A stretch of DNA of 8,407 nucleotides from Candidatus Symbiobacter sp. (GTDB taxonomy: Bacteria > Pseudomonadota > Alphaproteobacteria > Elsterales > Elsteraceae): assembly GCA_030054015.1 (NCBI GenBank), contig JASGCR010000084.1:1-8407 (forward strand), given 5' to 3'. Under the pieces are notes generated by a model that saw only the letters and a program-made list of their open reading frames with translations, made no database searches and was not told the origin of the DNA. A program made the translations under genes and the position numbers. This document shows, piece after piece, positions 1 through 6,022 of the stretch (positions are counted from its first letter, which is position 1; every line of letters begins with the position of its first letter).

Positions 1-84
1 AAGCAGGAAGGGGGGGTCAGTACGACTTAATCAGACCTTCCCTAAGCAGGAAGGGGGGCAGTACGACATACTCAGATTTTCCTT
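1..84. repeat. Two tandem copies of an intergenic hairpin repeat (locus A)
   Basis: Two copies lie head to tail at 1-43 and 44-84. Each starts AAGCAGGAAGG, continues through a G run, CAGTACGAC and TCAGA, and ends in a pyrimidine-rich CCTTCCCT or TTTTCCTT. The copies differ at a few positions and by the length of the G run. At the junction, CCTTCC (36-41) pairs with GGAAGG (49-54) around the loop CTAAGCA, giving a six-pair hairpin. The first copy begins at the window edge without its left stem, so the array probably extends leftwards. A truncated third start (AAGGCGG) follows position 84. Diverged relatives occur at 3841-3895 and 4014-4060. No coding function is visible. Confidence 0.8.
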
Positions 85-110
85 AAGGCGGTTTTAACGA
101 TAAACGACGC

Positions 111-140
111 TTGCATCAAGCCTAGAAAATCCACTATATC
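111..140 (+). promoter_or_regulatory. Weak candidate promoter for bamA
   Basis: TTGCAT (111-116) and TATATC (135-140) are separated by 18 bp and loosely resemble -35 and -10 elements. Both matches are imperfect. bamA could instead be read from an upstream gene, such as rseP in the usual proteobacterial order, which lies outside the window. Confidence 0.22.
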
Positions 141-160
141 AGGTTGTAACGCTAATGAAG

Positions 161-208
161 CGACCTGGATGGTTCCCTGGCGGTGCTTATTGTCGCACGC
201 CCAGGTCG
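161..208 (+). promoter_or_regulatory. Stem-loop in the bamA leader
   Basis: CGACCTG (161-167) pairs perfectly with CAGGTCG (202-208). Inside, GGC (179-181) pairs with GCC (199-201), and GTGC (183-186) with GCAC (195-198), around an eight-base loop TTATTGTC. There is one bulged G and an unpaired left segment at 168-178. Only a four-base T run follows, so it is a poor intrinsic terminator. It lies 32 bp before the bamA start and could be a leader structure, a 3' end of the upstream gene, or a protein-binding palindrome. Confidence 0.4.
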
Positions 209-240
209 TCTGCCCTTTTGCAAGAGAGTAAGGTTCTAAA

Positions 241-2676
241 GTGAGACAAATCGCCCCCCTAAACGCCGCAAGTCAAGTACGCCGTTATCTTAAATTGGTT
301 TGTTGGTTGCTGGTCGTGCTGGGTCCCTGCTGTTTTGGATCGGGTGTGCGCCAGGCCACGGCCGCAACCGATGACGCTGCCGCCAATCCTGCCCCCGCCG
401 CCGCCACCAAAACCAGCGAGGGGAAAAACCCCAAACCCGATGCCAAGCACGATAAAATCGCCAAAATTCGCGTGATCGGGCAACAACGCATCGAAGCCGC
501 CACTGTTCTCACTTATTTGGATTTACAGCCCGGCGACGAATTCGACCAGCATGTGATTGATCGCTCGCTCAAAAAATTGTTCGATACCGGATTGTTTGCC
601 GATGTGGATTTGGTACGCGAAGGCAATGACCTGGTGGTGAAATTGGTCGAAAATCCGATCATTAACCGCATTTTGTTCGATGGCAACAGCAAATTAGAAA
701 CCGATAAATTAAAACAAGAACTCCAATTGCGCGAACGGGCGATCTACACCAAAAGCAAAGTCCAAGCCGATTTGGAGCGGTTGCAAGAAATTTACCGCCG
801 CACCGGCCGGTTTGATGCCGAAATTGTGCCGAAAATCGTGACATTGCCGCAAAATCGCGTTGATTTGGTGTTTGAAATCAAGGAAAATAAAGCGACTTTG
901 ATTGGCGGCATCCGCTTTATCGGCAATAATCGCTTTAATTCCAGCATCTTGCGCAGCATCATCCAAACCCGCGAATCGCGGTGGTGGAAACTGCTGGCGA
1001 CCGAGGATAATTACGATCCCGACCGCGTCAATTATGACCGCGATTTGCTGCGCCGGTTTTATCTGAGAAATGGATTTGCCGATTTTCGCATTTTGTCCTC
1101 GGCGGTGGAATTGTCGCCGGATCGCAGCCGGTTCTACATCACCTTTACGATTGAGGAGGGCGAGCGTTACAAAGTCGCCGCCGTAACCATCGACTCCGCG
1201 ATCAAGGAACTCACGCCAGATAACATGATGCCGTTTGTGAGGACCCAGGCCGGTGATTGGTACGATGCCGCCGCGGTGGATGATTCGGTCGAGGGTTTGA
1301 CCCGCCAGGCCGGTACGCTTGGTTATGCCTTTACCATTATTGAACCGAATATTGACCGCGACCGCGCCCATCACACTCTGGCCATCAAATACAGCATTAA
1401 ACCCGGCCCCAAAGTCTATGTCGAGCGCATCAATATCACCGGCAACGTACGCACGTTTGATTATGTGATTCGCCGCGAATTCCGCCTGGCCGAAGGGGAT
1501 GCCTTTAATGGCACGCTGTTAAAACGATCGGAACAGCGCATCAAGGATTTGGGCTATTTCGCCAAGGTTGAGGTCACGAATCGCCCCGGCTCGGCCCCTG
1601 ACCTCACCATTATCGAAGCCCGAGTCATCGAACAATCCACCGGTACGCTCAATTTTGGCGGCGGTTATGCCACCAATAACGGGCTGTTTCTTCAGACCGG
1701 CATGACCGAGCGCAATTTTGGCGGTACCGGCCAGACCGTCAATGTCAATGCCCAATTATCGGCGGTGAATCAACAATATGATCTTTCTTATACCGAACCA
1801 TATTTTCTGGGGCGGGATTTGTCCTTAAGCGTCAATGTTTTCCGGATTGTGCAAACGGTTGATACCAACCAATCTTATGCCCAAAACACCAATGGCCTCA
1901 CCATTGGCACCGCCTATAGCCTGTCCGAGGAAGTGCGTCACGCCATCCGCTTTACCCGCAAATCCGACCAAATCAGCAATGTGCAATCGACCGCCTCGAC
2001 CTATATCTTGCAACAAAAAGGCACCGCCCAAAGTGCCATTTTGGGGCAAGATATTACCTGGACGCGTCTTGATTCCAACATTAGCCCGACCAGCGGCCTT
2101 TATGTCTCGGTTGGGGCCGATTATGCCGGATTGGGAGCCAATATTAATTATTTGCGCAGCCGGTTTAAGACCGGAGGTTATTATCCCATTTTGCCGCGAT
2201 TAATCGGCAATTTGCGGATGGAGGCCGGCAATATTTTTGGCCTGAGCAATCAATTGGTGCGGATTAACGACCGATTTTTCTTAGGCGGCGATAATTTCCG
2301 CGGCTTTGCCGTGGGCGGTGCCGGGCCACGCGATAGCTGTAGCGGCGACGTGTTGGGGGCCAATCGTTACTGGGTGGGAACGGCGGAGTTGCAATTTCCG
2401 CTCACCTCATCGGATGAATTGGGGCTGTCGGGGCGGGTGTTTAATGATGTGGGGACATCCTCTGGCCTCAATCTTAACCCGGCCGCGACGCCGACGGCGG
2501 GCTGTGCCAACAATAACAGCGTGGTGCAAAGCCCGGCCATCCGCGATTCGATTGGGTTTGGCTTTACCATTATCTCGCCCTTGGGTCCGATACGGTTGGA
2601 TTTTGCCACGCCGCTTTTGCGTCAACCGTCCGATGCGACGCAATCGGTGCTGTTTTCCTTTGGCCAGAAATTTTAA
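241..2676 (+). CDS. bamA: Outer membrane protein assembly factor BamA
   Basis: BamA is the central subunit of the BAM complex and folds and inserts beta-barrel proteins into the outer membrane. The 811-residue product has a basic N-terminus and a hydrophobic segment (about 17-35), consistent with a signal peptide. An Ala/Pro/Lys-rich linker follows, then five POTRA-like modules (roughly 73-139, 140-216, 217-305, 309-388 and 390-463), the periplasmic substrate- and lipoprotein-binding region. The C-terminal part (about 470-811) is the Omp85 barrel. It contains the conserved RGF motif (687-689) expected in barrel loop 6 and ends in phenylalanine, as a barrel beta-signal should. Length matches the family. 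The GTG start at 241 is supported by AAGG at 230-233, seven bases upstream, and by the signal peptide. lpxD follows after 99 bp on the same strand. Cysteines 700 and 755 in the barrel are discussed separately. Identification is firm; the POTRA borders are approximate. Confidence 0.96.
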   Translation: MRQIAPLNAASQVRRYLKLVCWLLVVLGPCCFGSGVRQATAATDDAAANPAPAAATKTSEGKNPKPDAKHDKIAKIRVIGQQRIEAATVLTYLDLQPGDEFDQHVIDRSLKKLFDTGLFADVDLVREGNDLVVKLVENPIINRILFDGNSKLETDKLKQELQLRERAIYTKSKVQADLERLQEIYRRTGRFDAEIVPKIVTLPQNRVDLVFEIKENKATLIGGIRFIGNNRFNSSILRSIIQTRESRWWKLLATEDNYDPDRVNYDRDLLRRFYLRNGFADFRILSSAVELSPDRSRFYITFTIEEGERYKVAAVTIDSAIKELTPDNMMPFVRTQAGDWYDAAAVDDSVEGLTRQAGTLGYAFTIIEPNIDRDRAHHTLAIKYSIKPGPKVYVERINITGNVRTFDYVIRREFRLAEGDAFNGTLLKRSEQRIKDLGYFAKVEVTNRPGSAPDLTIIEARVIEQSTGTLNFGGGYATNNGLFLQTGMTERNFGGTGQTVNVNAQLSAVNQQYDLSYTEPYFLGRDLSLSVNVFRIVQTVDTNQSYAQNTNGLTIGTAYSLSEEVRHAIRFTRKSDQISNVQSTASTYILQQKGTAQSAILGQDITWTRLDSNISPTSGLYVSVGADYAGLGANINYLRSRFKTGGYYPILPRLIGNLRMEAGNIFGLSNQLVRINDRFFLGGDNFRGFAVGGAGPRDSCSGDVLGANRYWVGTAELQFPLTSSDELGLSGRVFNDVGTSSGLNLNPAATPTAGCANNNSVVQSPAIRDSIGFGFTIISPLGPIRLDFATPLLRQPSDATQSVLFSFGQKF

Positions 2677-2690
2677 CCGGGAATTATCAT

Positions 2691-2740
2691 CTGTGATGCT
2701 AAAACTGTGATGCTAAAACTGTGATGCTAAAACTGTGATG
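2691..2740. repeat. 14-bp tandem repeat between bamA and lpxD
   Basis: The unit CTGTGATGCTAAAA occurs three times without change (2691-2704, 2705-2718, 2719-2732), followed by eight more matching bases (2733-2740). The period is not a multiple of three and the array lies wholly between the two genes, so it does not encode a protein repeat. It fills half of the 99-bp spacer. Perfect identity suggests recent slippage expansion. Confidence 0.95.
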
Positions 2741-2775
2741 GTTACCTGGCACCGTTATGAAAGAATCGAGATTTT

Positions 2776-3798
2776 ATGGCTGATCCGCGTTTTCACCCCC
2801 GCCAAAAACCGATTCGCCTCGGCGATGTGGTGGCAAAATTAGGCGACGAATTGGCCAATCCGGCCGATGCGGATTTCTCCGTCACGGATGTGGCGGCCCT
2901 GGACATTGCCACCGGCCAGGACATAAGTTTTTATCACGATGCCAAATACCGCCCGCTTTTGGCGACCACCCAAGCGGGAGCCATCTTTATCCGGCGCGAG
3001 GATATGGGCTTGGCTCCGGCGGGCTGCCGCCTTGTGATTGCCAAGCATAGTTATAAAAGCTTTGCCCAACTGGCGAAAATGCTGTATCCGCCGCCGGATT
3101 TGGTGCCAGGGCGGGCGGCCTCCGCCGTGATCGATGCCACCGCCAAAATTGGGGCCGGATGCCGCATCGAGGCCGGGGCGGTGATCGAAGCCGGGGCCGA
3201 GATCGGCGCAAATTGCCATATAGGTGCCAACAGTGTCGTCGGGCGCAATTGTGTCATGGGCGAAAATTGCCATATTGGGGCCAATGTCACGCTGAGCCAC
3301 GCGATTTTGGGCGACCGCGTGCGGTTGCTGCCCGGCGCGCGCATCGGCCAGCCGGGGTTTGGATTTCTGCGCGATGGGGCGGCGTTTTACCCCTTGATGC
3401 AATTGGGGCGGGTGCTGATTGGCGCGGATGTCGAGATTGGCGCCAACAGCACGATTGATCGCGGCGCGTCAGGCGATACGGTGATTGGTGAAGGCTCGAT
3501 GCTCGATAATTTGTGCCAGATTGGTCATAATGTCGTGCTGGGGCGCGGCTGTATCTTGTCGGGGCAGGTCGGGATTTCCGGCAGCACTGTGGTTGGCGAT
3601 TATGTCATGATGGGCGGGCAGGCCGGCCTTGCCGATCATTTGACCATTGGCTCCCAGGCCAAAATCGCCGCCAAATCCGGCGTGATGCGCGATGTTGTGG
3701 CCGGGGATACCGTGGCCGGCATTCCGGCCCAACCCATCCGCGAGCATTTTCGCCAAACCGCCTGGCTCAAAAAAATGAGCATAAAGGGGGAGAGGTGA
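2776..3798 (+). CDS. lpxD: UDP-3-O-acylglucosamine N-acyltransferase LpxD
   Basis: LpxD transfers a 3-hydroxyacyl chain from acyl carrier protein to the 2-amino group of UDP-3-O-acylglucosamine, the third step of lipid A synthesis, in the cytoplasm. The 340-residue product is the usual family length (the E. coli enzyme is about 341). An N-terminal uridine-binding domain (about 12-108) precedes a left-handed beta-helix built from hexapeptide repeats rich in IGA, VIG and similar steps (about 115-325). Conserved LpxD segments include GQPGFGF (191-197), GANSTIDRGASGDT (222-235 region) and CQIGHNVVLG. His251 in the last segment corresponds to the catalytic histidine of the family. A TGA codon in frame at 2758-2760 makes ATG 2776 the first usable start; the ribosome-binding site is weak (CGAG, 2767-2770). 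The gene is probably cotranscribed with bamA. No fabZ or lpxA follows, unlike the common order. Confidence 0.96.
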   Translation: MADPRFHPRQKPIRLGDVVAKLGDELANPADADFSVTDVAALDIATGQDISFYHDAKYRPLLATTQAGAIFIRREDMGLAPAGCRLVIAKHSYKSFAQLAKMLYPPPDLVPGRAASAVIDATAKIGAGCRIEAGAVIEAGAEIGANCHIGANSVVGRNCVMGENCHIGANVTLSHAILGDRVRLLPGARIGQPGFGFLRDGAAFYPLMQLGRVLIGADVEIGANSTIDRGASGDTVIGEGSMLDNLCQIGHNVVLGRGCILSGQVGISGSTVVGDYVMMGGQAGLADHLTIGSQAKIAAKSGVMRDVVAGDTVAGIPAQPIREHFRQTAWLKKMSIKGER

Positions 3799-3840
3799 TT
3801 CTTGGGGTTGACGATTTGCGATTTTATGGTTATTGCTTGC

Positions 3841-3895
3841 TTTAGGAAGGTCGGAGTAAGTCTTTTAGACCCCCCTCTTTCTAAGCAGGAAGGGG
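3841..3895. repeat. Diverged hairpin-repeat copies (locus B, left)
   Basis: AGGAAGGTCGGAGTAAGTC followed by TTTTAGAC and a pyrimidine run aligns, with small gaps, to the repeat at 1-43. The next copy begins TAAGCAGGAAGGGG at 3882. Around the loop TAAGCA (3882-3887), bases 3874-3881 pair with 3888-3895 through eight pairs, two of them wobble. It is the same loop as at locus A, on a different stem. Confidence 0.65.
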
Positions 3896-4013
3896 AACTA
3901 TATACATAGCTAGCCAGAGCTGAATAAACTCCTCATTCCCGCCGCGCCTAAGCAGGCGCGGCGGGAATGAGGGAGTGTTTTTTTAGCCATGGCTAGTCAC
4001 GTATGTAGCTCCC
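3893..4013. repeat. 121-bp imperfect palindrome, possibly a MITE-like insertion
   Basis: The inner stem is 3933-3948 against 3955-3970, a perfect 16 bp, extended by ACTCC (3928-3932) against GGAGT with one bulged G. The similarity continues outward: 3893-3921 matches the reverse complement of 3985-4013 at 22 of 29 positions, including an unbroken CTAGCCA stretch. A short asymmetric gap (left GAATAA, right T run) separates the inner and outer arms. GCAGGAAGGGG (3885-3895) and GCAGGAGGGGG (4014-4024) abut the palindrome on both sides. It has no coding capacity. It could be a small non-autonomous mobile element, or two diverged inverted repeat units. Confidence 0.55.
3928..3984 (+). terminator. 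Strong intrinsic terminator after lpxD
   Basis: A GC-rich stem (3933-3948 with 3955-3970, all 16 pairs matched, plus five further pairs past a bulged G) closes on the six-base loop TAAGCA and is followed by seven T residues (3978-3984). It lies 130 bp after the lpxD stop and would end the bamA-lpxD transcript before the tRNA gene. The loop is shared with the nearby hairpin repeats. Confidence 0.88.
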
Positions 4014-4060
4014 GCAGGAGGGGGGGGCAGAGATTTTTTTTCACTCATTCAGACTTGCCT
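4014..4060. repeat. Right-hand part of a hairpin-repeat copy (locus B, right)
   Basis: GCAGGA plus a long G run and CAG (4014-4030), then TCAGACTTGCCT (4049-4060), matches the order of elements in the repeat at 1-43 (GCAGGAAGGGGGGG, CAG, TCAGACCTTCCCT). The middle has diverged and contains a run of eight T residues. CTCC (4009-4012) can pair with GGAG (4017-4020). Joined to 3841-3895, it would rebuild one complete repeat. Confidence 0.55.
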
Positions 4061-4065
4061 TTAAT
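4038..4065 (+). promoter_or_regulatory. Candidate promoter for tRNA-Lys
   Basis: TTTTCA (4038-4043) and TTTAAT (4060-4065) are 16 bp apart. The second differs from the -10 consensus at one position; the first is weak. Transcription would begin near 4072, leaving a leader of about 15 bases before the mature tRNA at 4087. A GC-rich stretch (CGCGCGGGCGC) spans the expected start region, as is common for stable RNA promoters. Confidence 0.35.
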
Positions 4066-4086
4066 TGGTGAAATCCCGAATCGCGC

Positions 4087-4162
<76 letters not shown>

Positions 4163-4174
4163 GTTTTTGATTTC

Positions 4175-4198
4175 CCATATGCGCATATGTGCATATGG
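4175..4198. repeat. Inverted repeat between tRNA-Lys and the flagellin gene
   Basis: CCATATGC (4175-4182) and GCATATGG (4191-4198) form a perfect eight-base inverted repeat around GCATATGT. CATATGCGCATATG (4176-4189) is also a perfect 14-bp palindrome. It sits between two converging genes, so it may help end transcription from either side, but neither strand has a following T run. A protein-binding site is the alternative. Confidence 0.5.
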
Positions 4199-4216
4199 AT
4201 ATAGATCGAACCACCG

Positions 4217-5887
4217 CTAACTTTGGAACAAAAGCGTTAAAATATCGGGGGCATGGTTGGCGATGGCCAGGGATTGAGTGGCCAATTCTTGCTTTACGTG
4301 TAAAGCGGTGAGTTCCGCACGCGCTTGCGCCAAATCAGTATCCACCAGCGATCCCAGGCCAACCGACAAAACATTGCGGATACTGGCATTGAAATTTAAT
4401 TGCTGACTGATTTGACGGTTAAGCGCACCGATGTAATTCAAGACGGTTGAGGTGCTGTTTTCAATCGCGTCGAAAGCCGCATCGCTGCTAATAAAGCTTT
4501 GTACCGATGCCGATACCGAAGCCATCGAGGCACTGCCACCGCTTAACCAGCCATTCCATAGGTTCAATTGCGATTGGATGCTGGTCAAGGTAGCGTAAAC
4601 CGAATCCGTCGTCGTACTGGCAACTGCTGCCGCAGCGGTCGCGGGCGGGGCACTAAAAATAAGCGAGCCAGGATTCCGCCCGGCGGTATTGATAAATTTG
4701 AACATACCGCCGACAATGTCATTGCTATAAGCAGTGTCTAGGGTATAGGTCCCGCTGACAAACGGCGTAACCGTTGCCCCAACGCCGACGGCAATTGCGC
4801 GTTGTACATAAGGGAACGATGACCAGGTAAAGTCAAAGCCACCCTGACCTGTGGTGGTATAGACCCATCCGCTGTTTGCAAAGGTATAATAAATACCATT
4901 AACCGCCGTTGGATGTAAAATAGTGGAACGATCAGAAAGTGCGGCATTGAGGGAGGCGATGGAGGGAGTCGCCGCTAATGGCAGCGAAGCATTAAAAGCA
5001 ATGATTTCAAGTCCGTTGGTTAAGGTGATCGTACCCCCCGCCGCTTCGGTATAGGTACCTCCGACCGTATAAGCGGTGCCATTTAAAGTGATAGACGTTG
5101 GCAGTGCAGCAAGTGATGTTGCGGTACCAATGGCGGTTGCCAGACCGGTTTGCGCCCCGGCTGAGGTAAGATCAACCGCCATATTGAGGTGAGGGTTAGA
5201 CCCAGGGCTAGGTAAACCGTTAGATAATGATAAAGTCCATCCGGTTGTTCCCAGTAACCGTAAATTGGTTGTGTTGGAACTGACTGCTTCTATTGTCGTT
5301 ATCGCCGACGAAGCAAGAAAGGTCGAAAGGGCGGTGATCGTCGGCGCGGTTACCGGAGATGGTGCCGTCGTCGTCGTGGTGGTGCTTGTACCCATCAAGG
5401 CAGCCGCACTGCCGGAAACGACAATGCTGTTGCCCGCACCATCCGCCAACAGGTTAAAGTTTTGGTTTGGACTCAGCAAATTGGTACCGTTGTAAGCCGA
5501 CCCGACAATGCTGGCATTCACCGAAGCCACTAAATTGGTGTAATGTTGGACATACTGATTAAATTGGGTGGCACTCAGGCCTGAGGAGGACAAATGCGTG
5601 AGTACGCCGCGAATATCAGACAGGGTATTCGACACCGAAATTGCCCCAGCGTTGGCGGTTTGCACCGCCCCGATAAAATTACCCAATTCGGCACTGGCTG
5701 CGGCATTGGCAGCAATGTCGCCTCGCACCAATTGAGCCACCCCAAACACCGCGCCATTGTCAAAGGCATCGGCGACCTCGTGACCGGTCGAGATTCTTTT
5801 TTGCACCTGGCGCAACTGCTTTTGCATCACAATTAAATCTTGTAACGCGATATAGCTACCCGGATTGGTGTTTAACGAACTGACCAC
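4217..5887 (-). CDS. Flagellin with a large variable central region
   Basis: This is the filament subunit, exported through the flagellar type III apparatus and polymerised outside the cell. The product has 556 residues. The N-terminal conserved domain (about 1-160) contains SLNTNPGSYIALQ, the heptad-like QVQKRISTG and the segment DNGAVFGVAQLVRGDIAAN, close to the DDGA...IAQ.MRGDVA pattern of alphaproteobacterial flagellins. The C-terminal conserved domain (about 460-556) contains LVDTDLAQARAELTALHVKQELATQ and ends SLAIANHAPDILTLLFQS, a typical flagellin end. Between them lie about 300 Ser/Thr/Ala/Gly-rich residues, opening with a Thr run (168-174), expected to form surface-exposed D2/D3-like domains. 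There is no signal peptide, as expected. The start is GTG at 5887 with an in-frame TGA just upstream (5891-5893) and a GGGGGG tract (5896-5901) as a probable ribosome-binding site. No other flagellar gene is in the window. The flagellin assignment is firm; which paralogue it is remains unknown. Confidence 0.9.
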   Translation of the reverse strand: MVSSLNTNPGSYIALQDLIVMQKQLRQVQKRISTGHEVADAFDNGAVFGVAQLVRGDIAANAAASAELGNFIGAVQTANAGAISVSNTLSDIRGVLTHLSSSGLSATQFNQYVQHYTNLVASVNASIVGSAYNGTNLLSPNQNFNLLADGAGNSIVVSGSAAALMGTSTTTTTTAPSPVTAPTITALSTFLASSAITTIEAVSSNTTNLRLLGTTGWTLSLSNGLPSPGSNPHLNMAVDLTSAGAQTGLATAIGTATSLAALPTSITLNGTAYTVGGTYTEAAGGTITLTNGLEIIAFNASLPLAATPSIASLNAALSDRSTILHPTAVNGIYYTFANSGWVYTTTGQGGFDFTWSSFPYVQRAIAVGVGATVTPFVSGTYTLDTAYSNDIVGGMFKFINTAGRNPGSLIFSAPPATAAAAVASTTTDSVYATLTSIQSQLNLWNGWLSGGSASMASVSASVQSFISSDAAFDAIENSTSTVLNYIGALNRQISQQLNFNASIRNVLSVGLGSLVDTDLAQARAELTALHVKQELATQSLAIANHAPDILTLLFQS

Positions 5888-5916
5888 ATTTCATGCCCCC
5901 CGTCGTTAAACCTATC

Positions 5917-5946
5917 ATTACAAATCCCCTCTTAAATTGCAAGCAA
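5917..5946 (-). promoter_or_regulatory. Weak candidate promoter for the flagellin gene
   Basis: Read on the minus strand, TTGCTT (5946-5941) and TGTAAT (5922-5917) are 18 bp apart. The second differs from the -10 consensus at one position; the first is poor. I found no convincing sigma-28 or sigma-54 pattern in 5888-6022, although flagellin genes often use such promoters. Confidence 0.28.
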
Positions 5947-5965
5947 AAATGAATCTATTGCAATT
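5935..5965. promoter_or_regulatory. Inverted repeat upstream of flagellin, possible operator
   Basis: AATTGCAA (5935-5942) and TTGCAATT (5958-5965) are perfect inverted half-sites with a 15-bp spacer. The element overlaps the candidate -35 hexamer and lies 48-78 bp before the flagellin start, where a transcription factor could act. The half-sites are AT-rich and short, so chance is not excluded. Confidence 0.35.
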
Positions 5966-6022
5966 AACAACACGTGAATTAAAACCATCATTTTGCGACG
6001 GCGCGTTGCCCCCACGCCGCCC

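Noticed and set aside
161..225. Intrinsic terminator of an upstream gene
   Set aside because: The stem has a large internal loop and only four T residues follow at a distance, so termination is not supported.
709..1374. 221-codon open frame on the minus strand opposite bamA
   Set aside because: It lies entirely within bamA, has no recognisable domain and is explained by the codon pattern of the real gene.
2691..2740. Possible CRISPR-like array
   Set aside because: The units are 14 bp and directly contiguous with no spacers, so this is a simple tandem repeat.
2839..3402. 187-codon open frame on the minus strand opposite lpxD
   Set aside because: It is the antisense of the hexapeptide-repeat region and no family signal is visible.
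3893..4013. Integron attC site or classical REP element
   Set aside because: No attC core-site consensus, integrase or gene cassette is visible, and the expected REP head-plus-palindrome layout is not convincing.
5888..6022. Sigma-54 or sigma-28 promoter for flagellin
   Set aside because: No GG-N10-GC pair with suitable context and no TAAA...GCCGATAA-like pattern was found on the minus strand.
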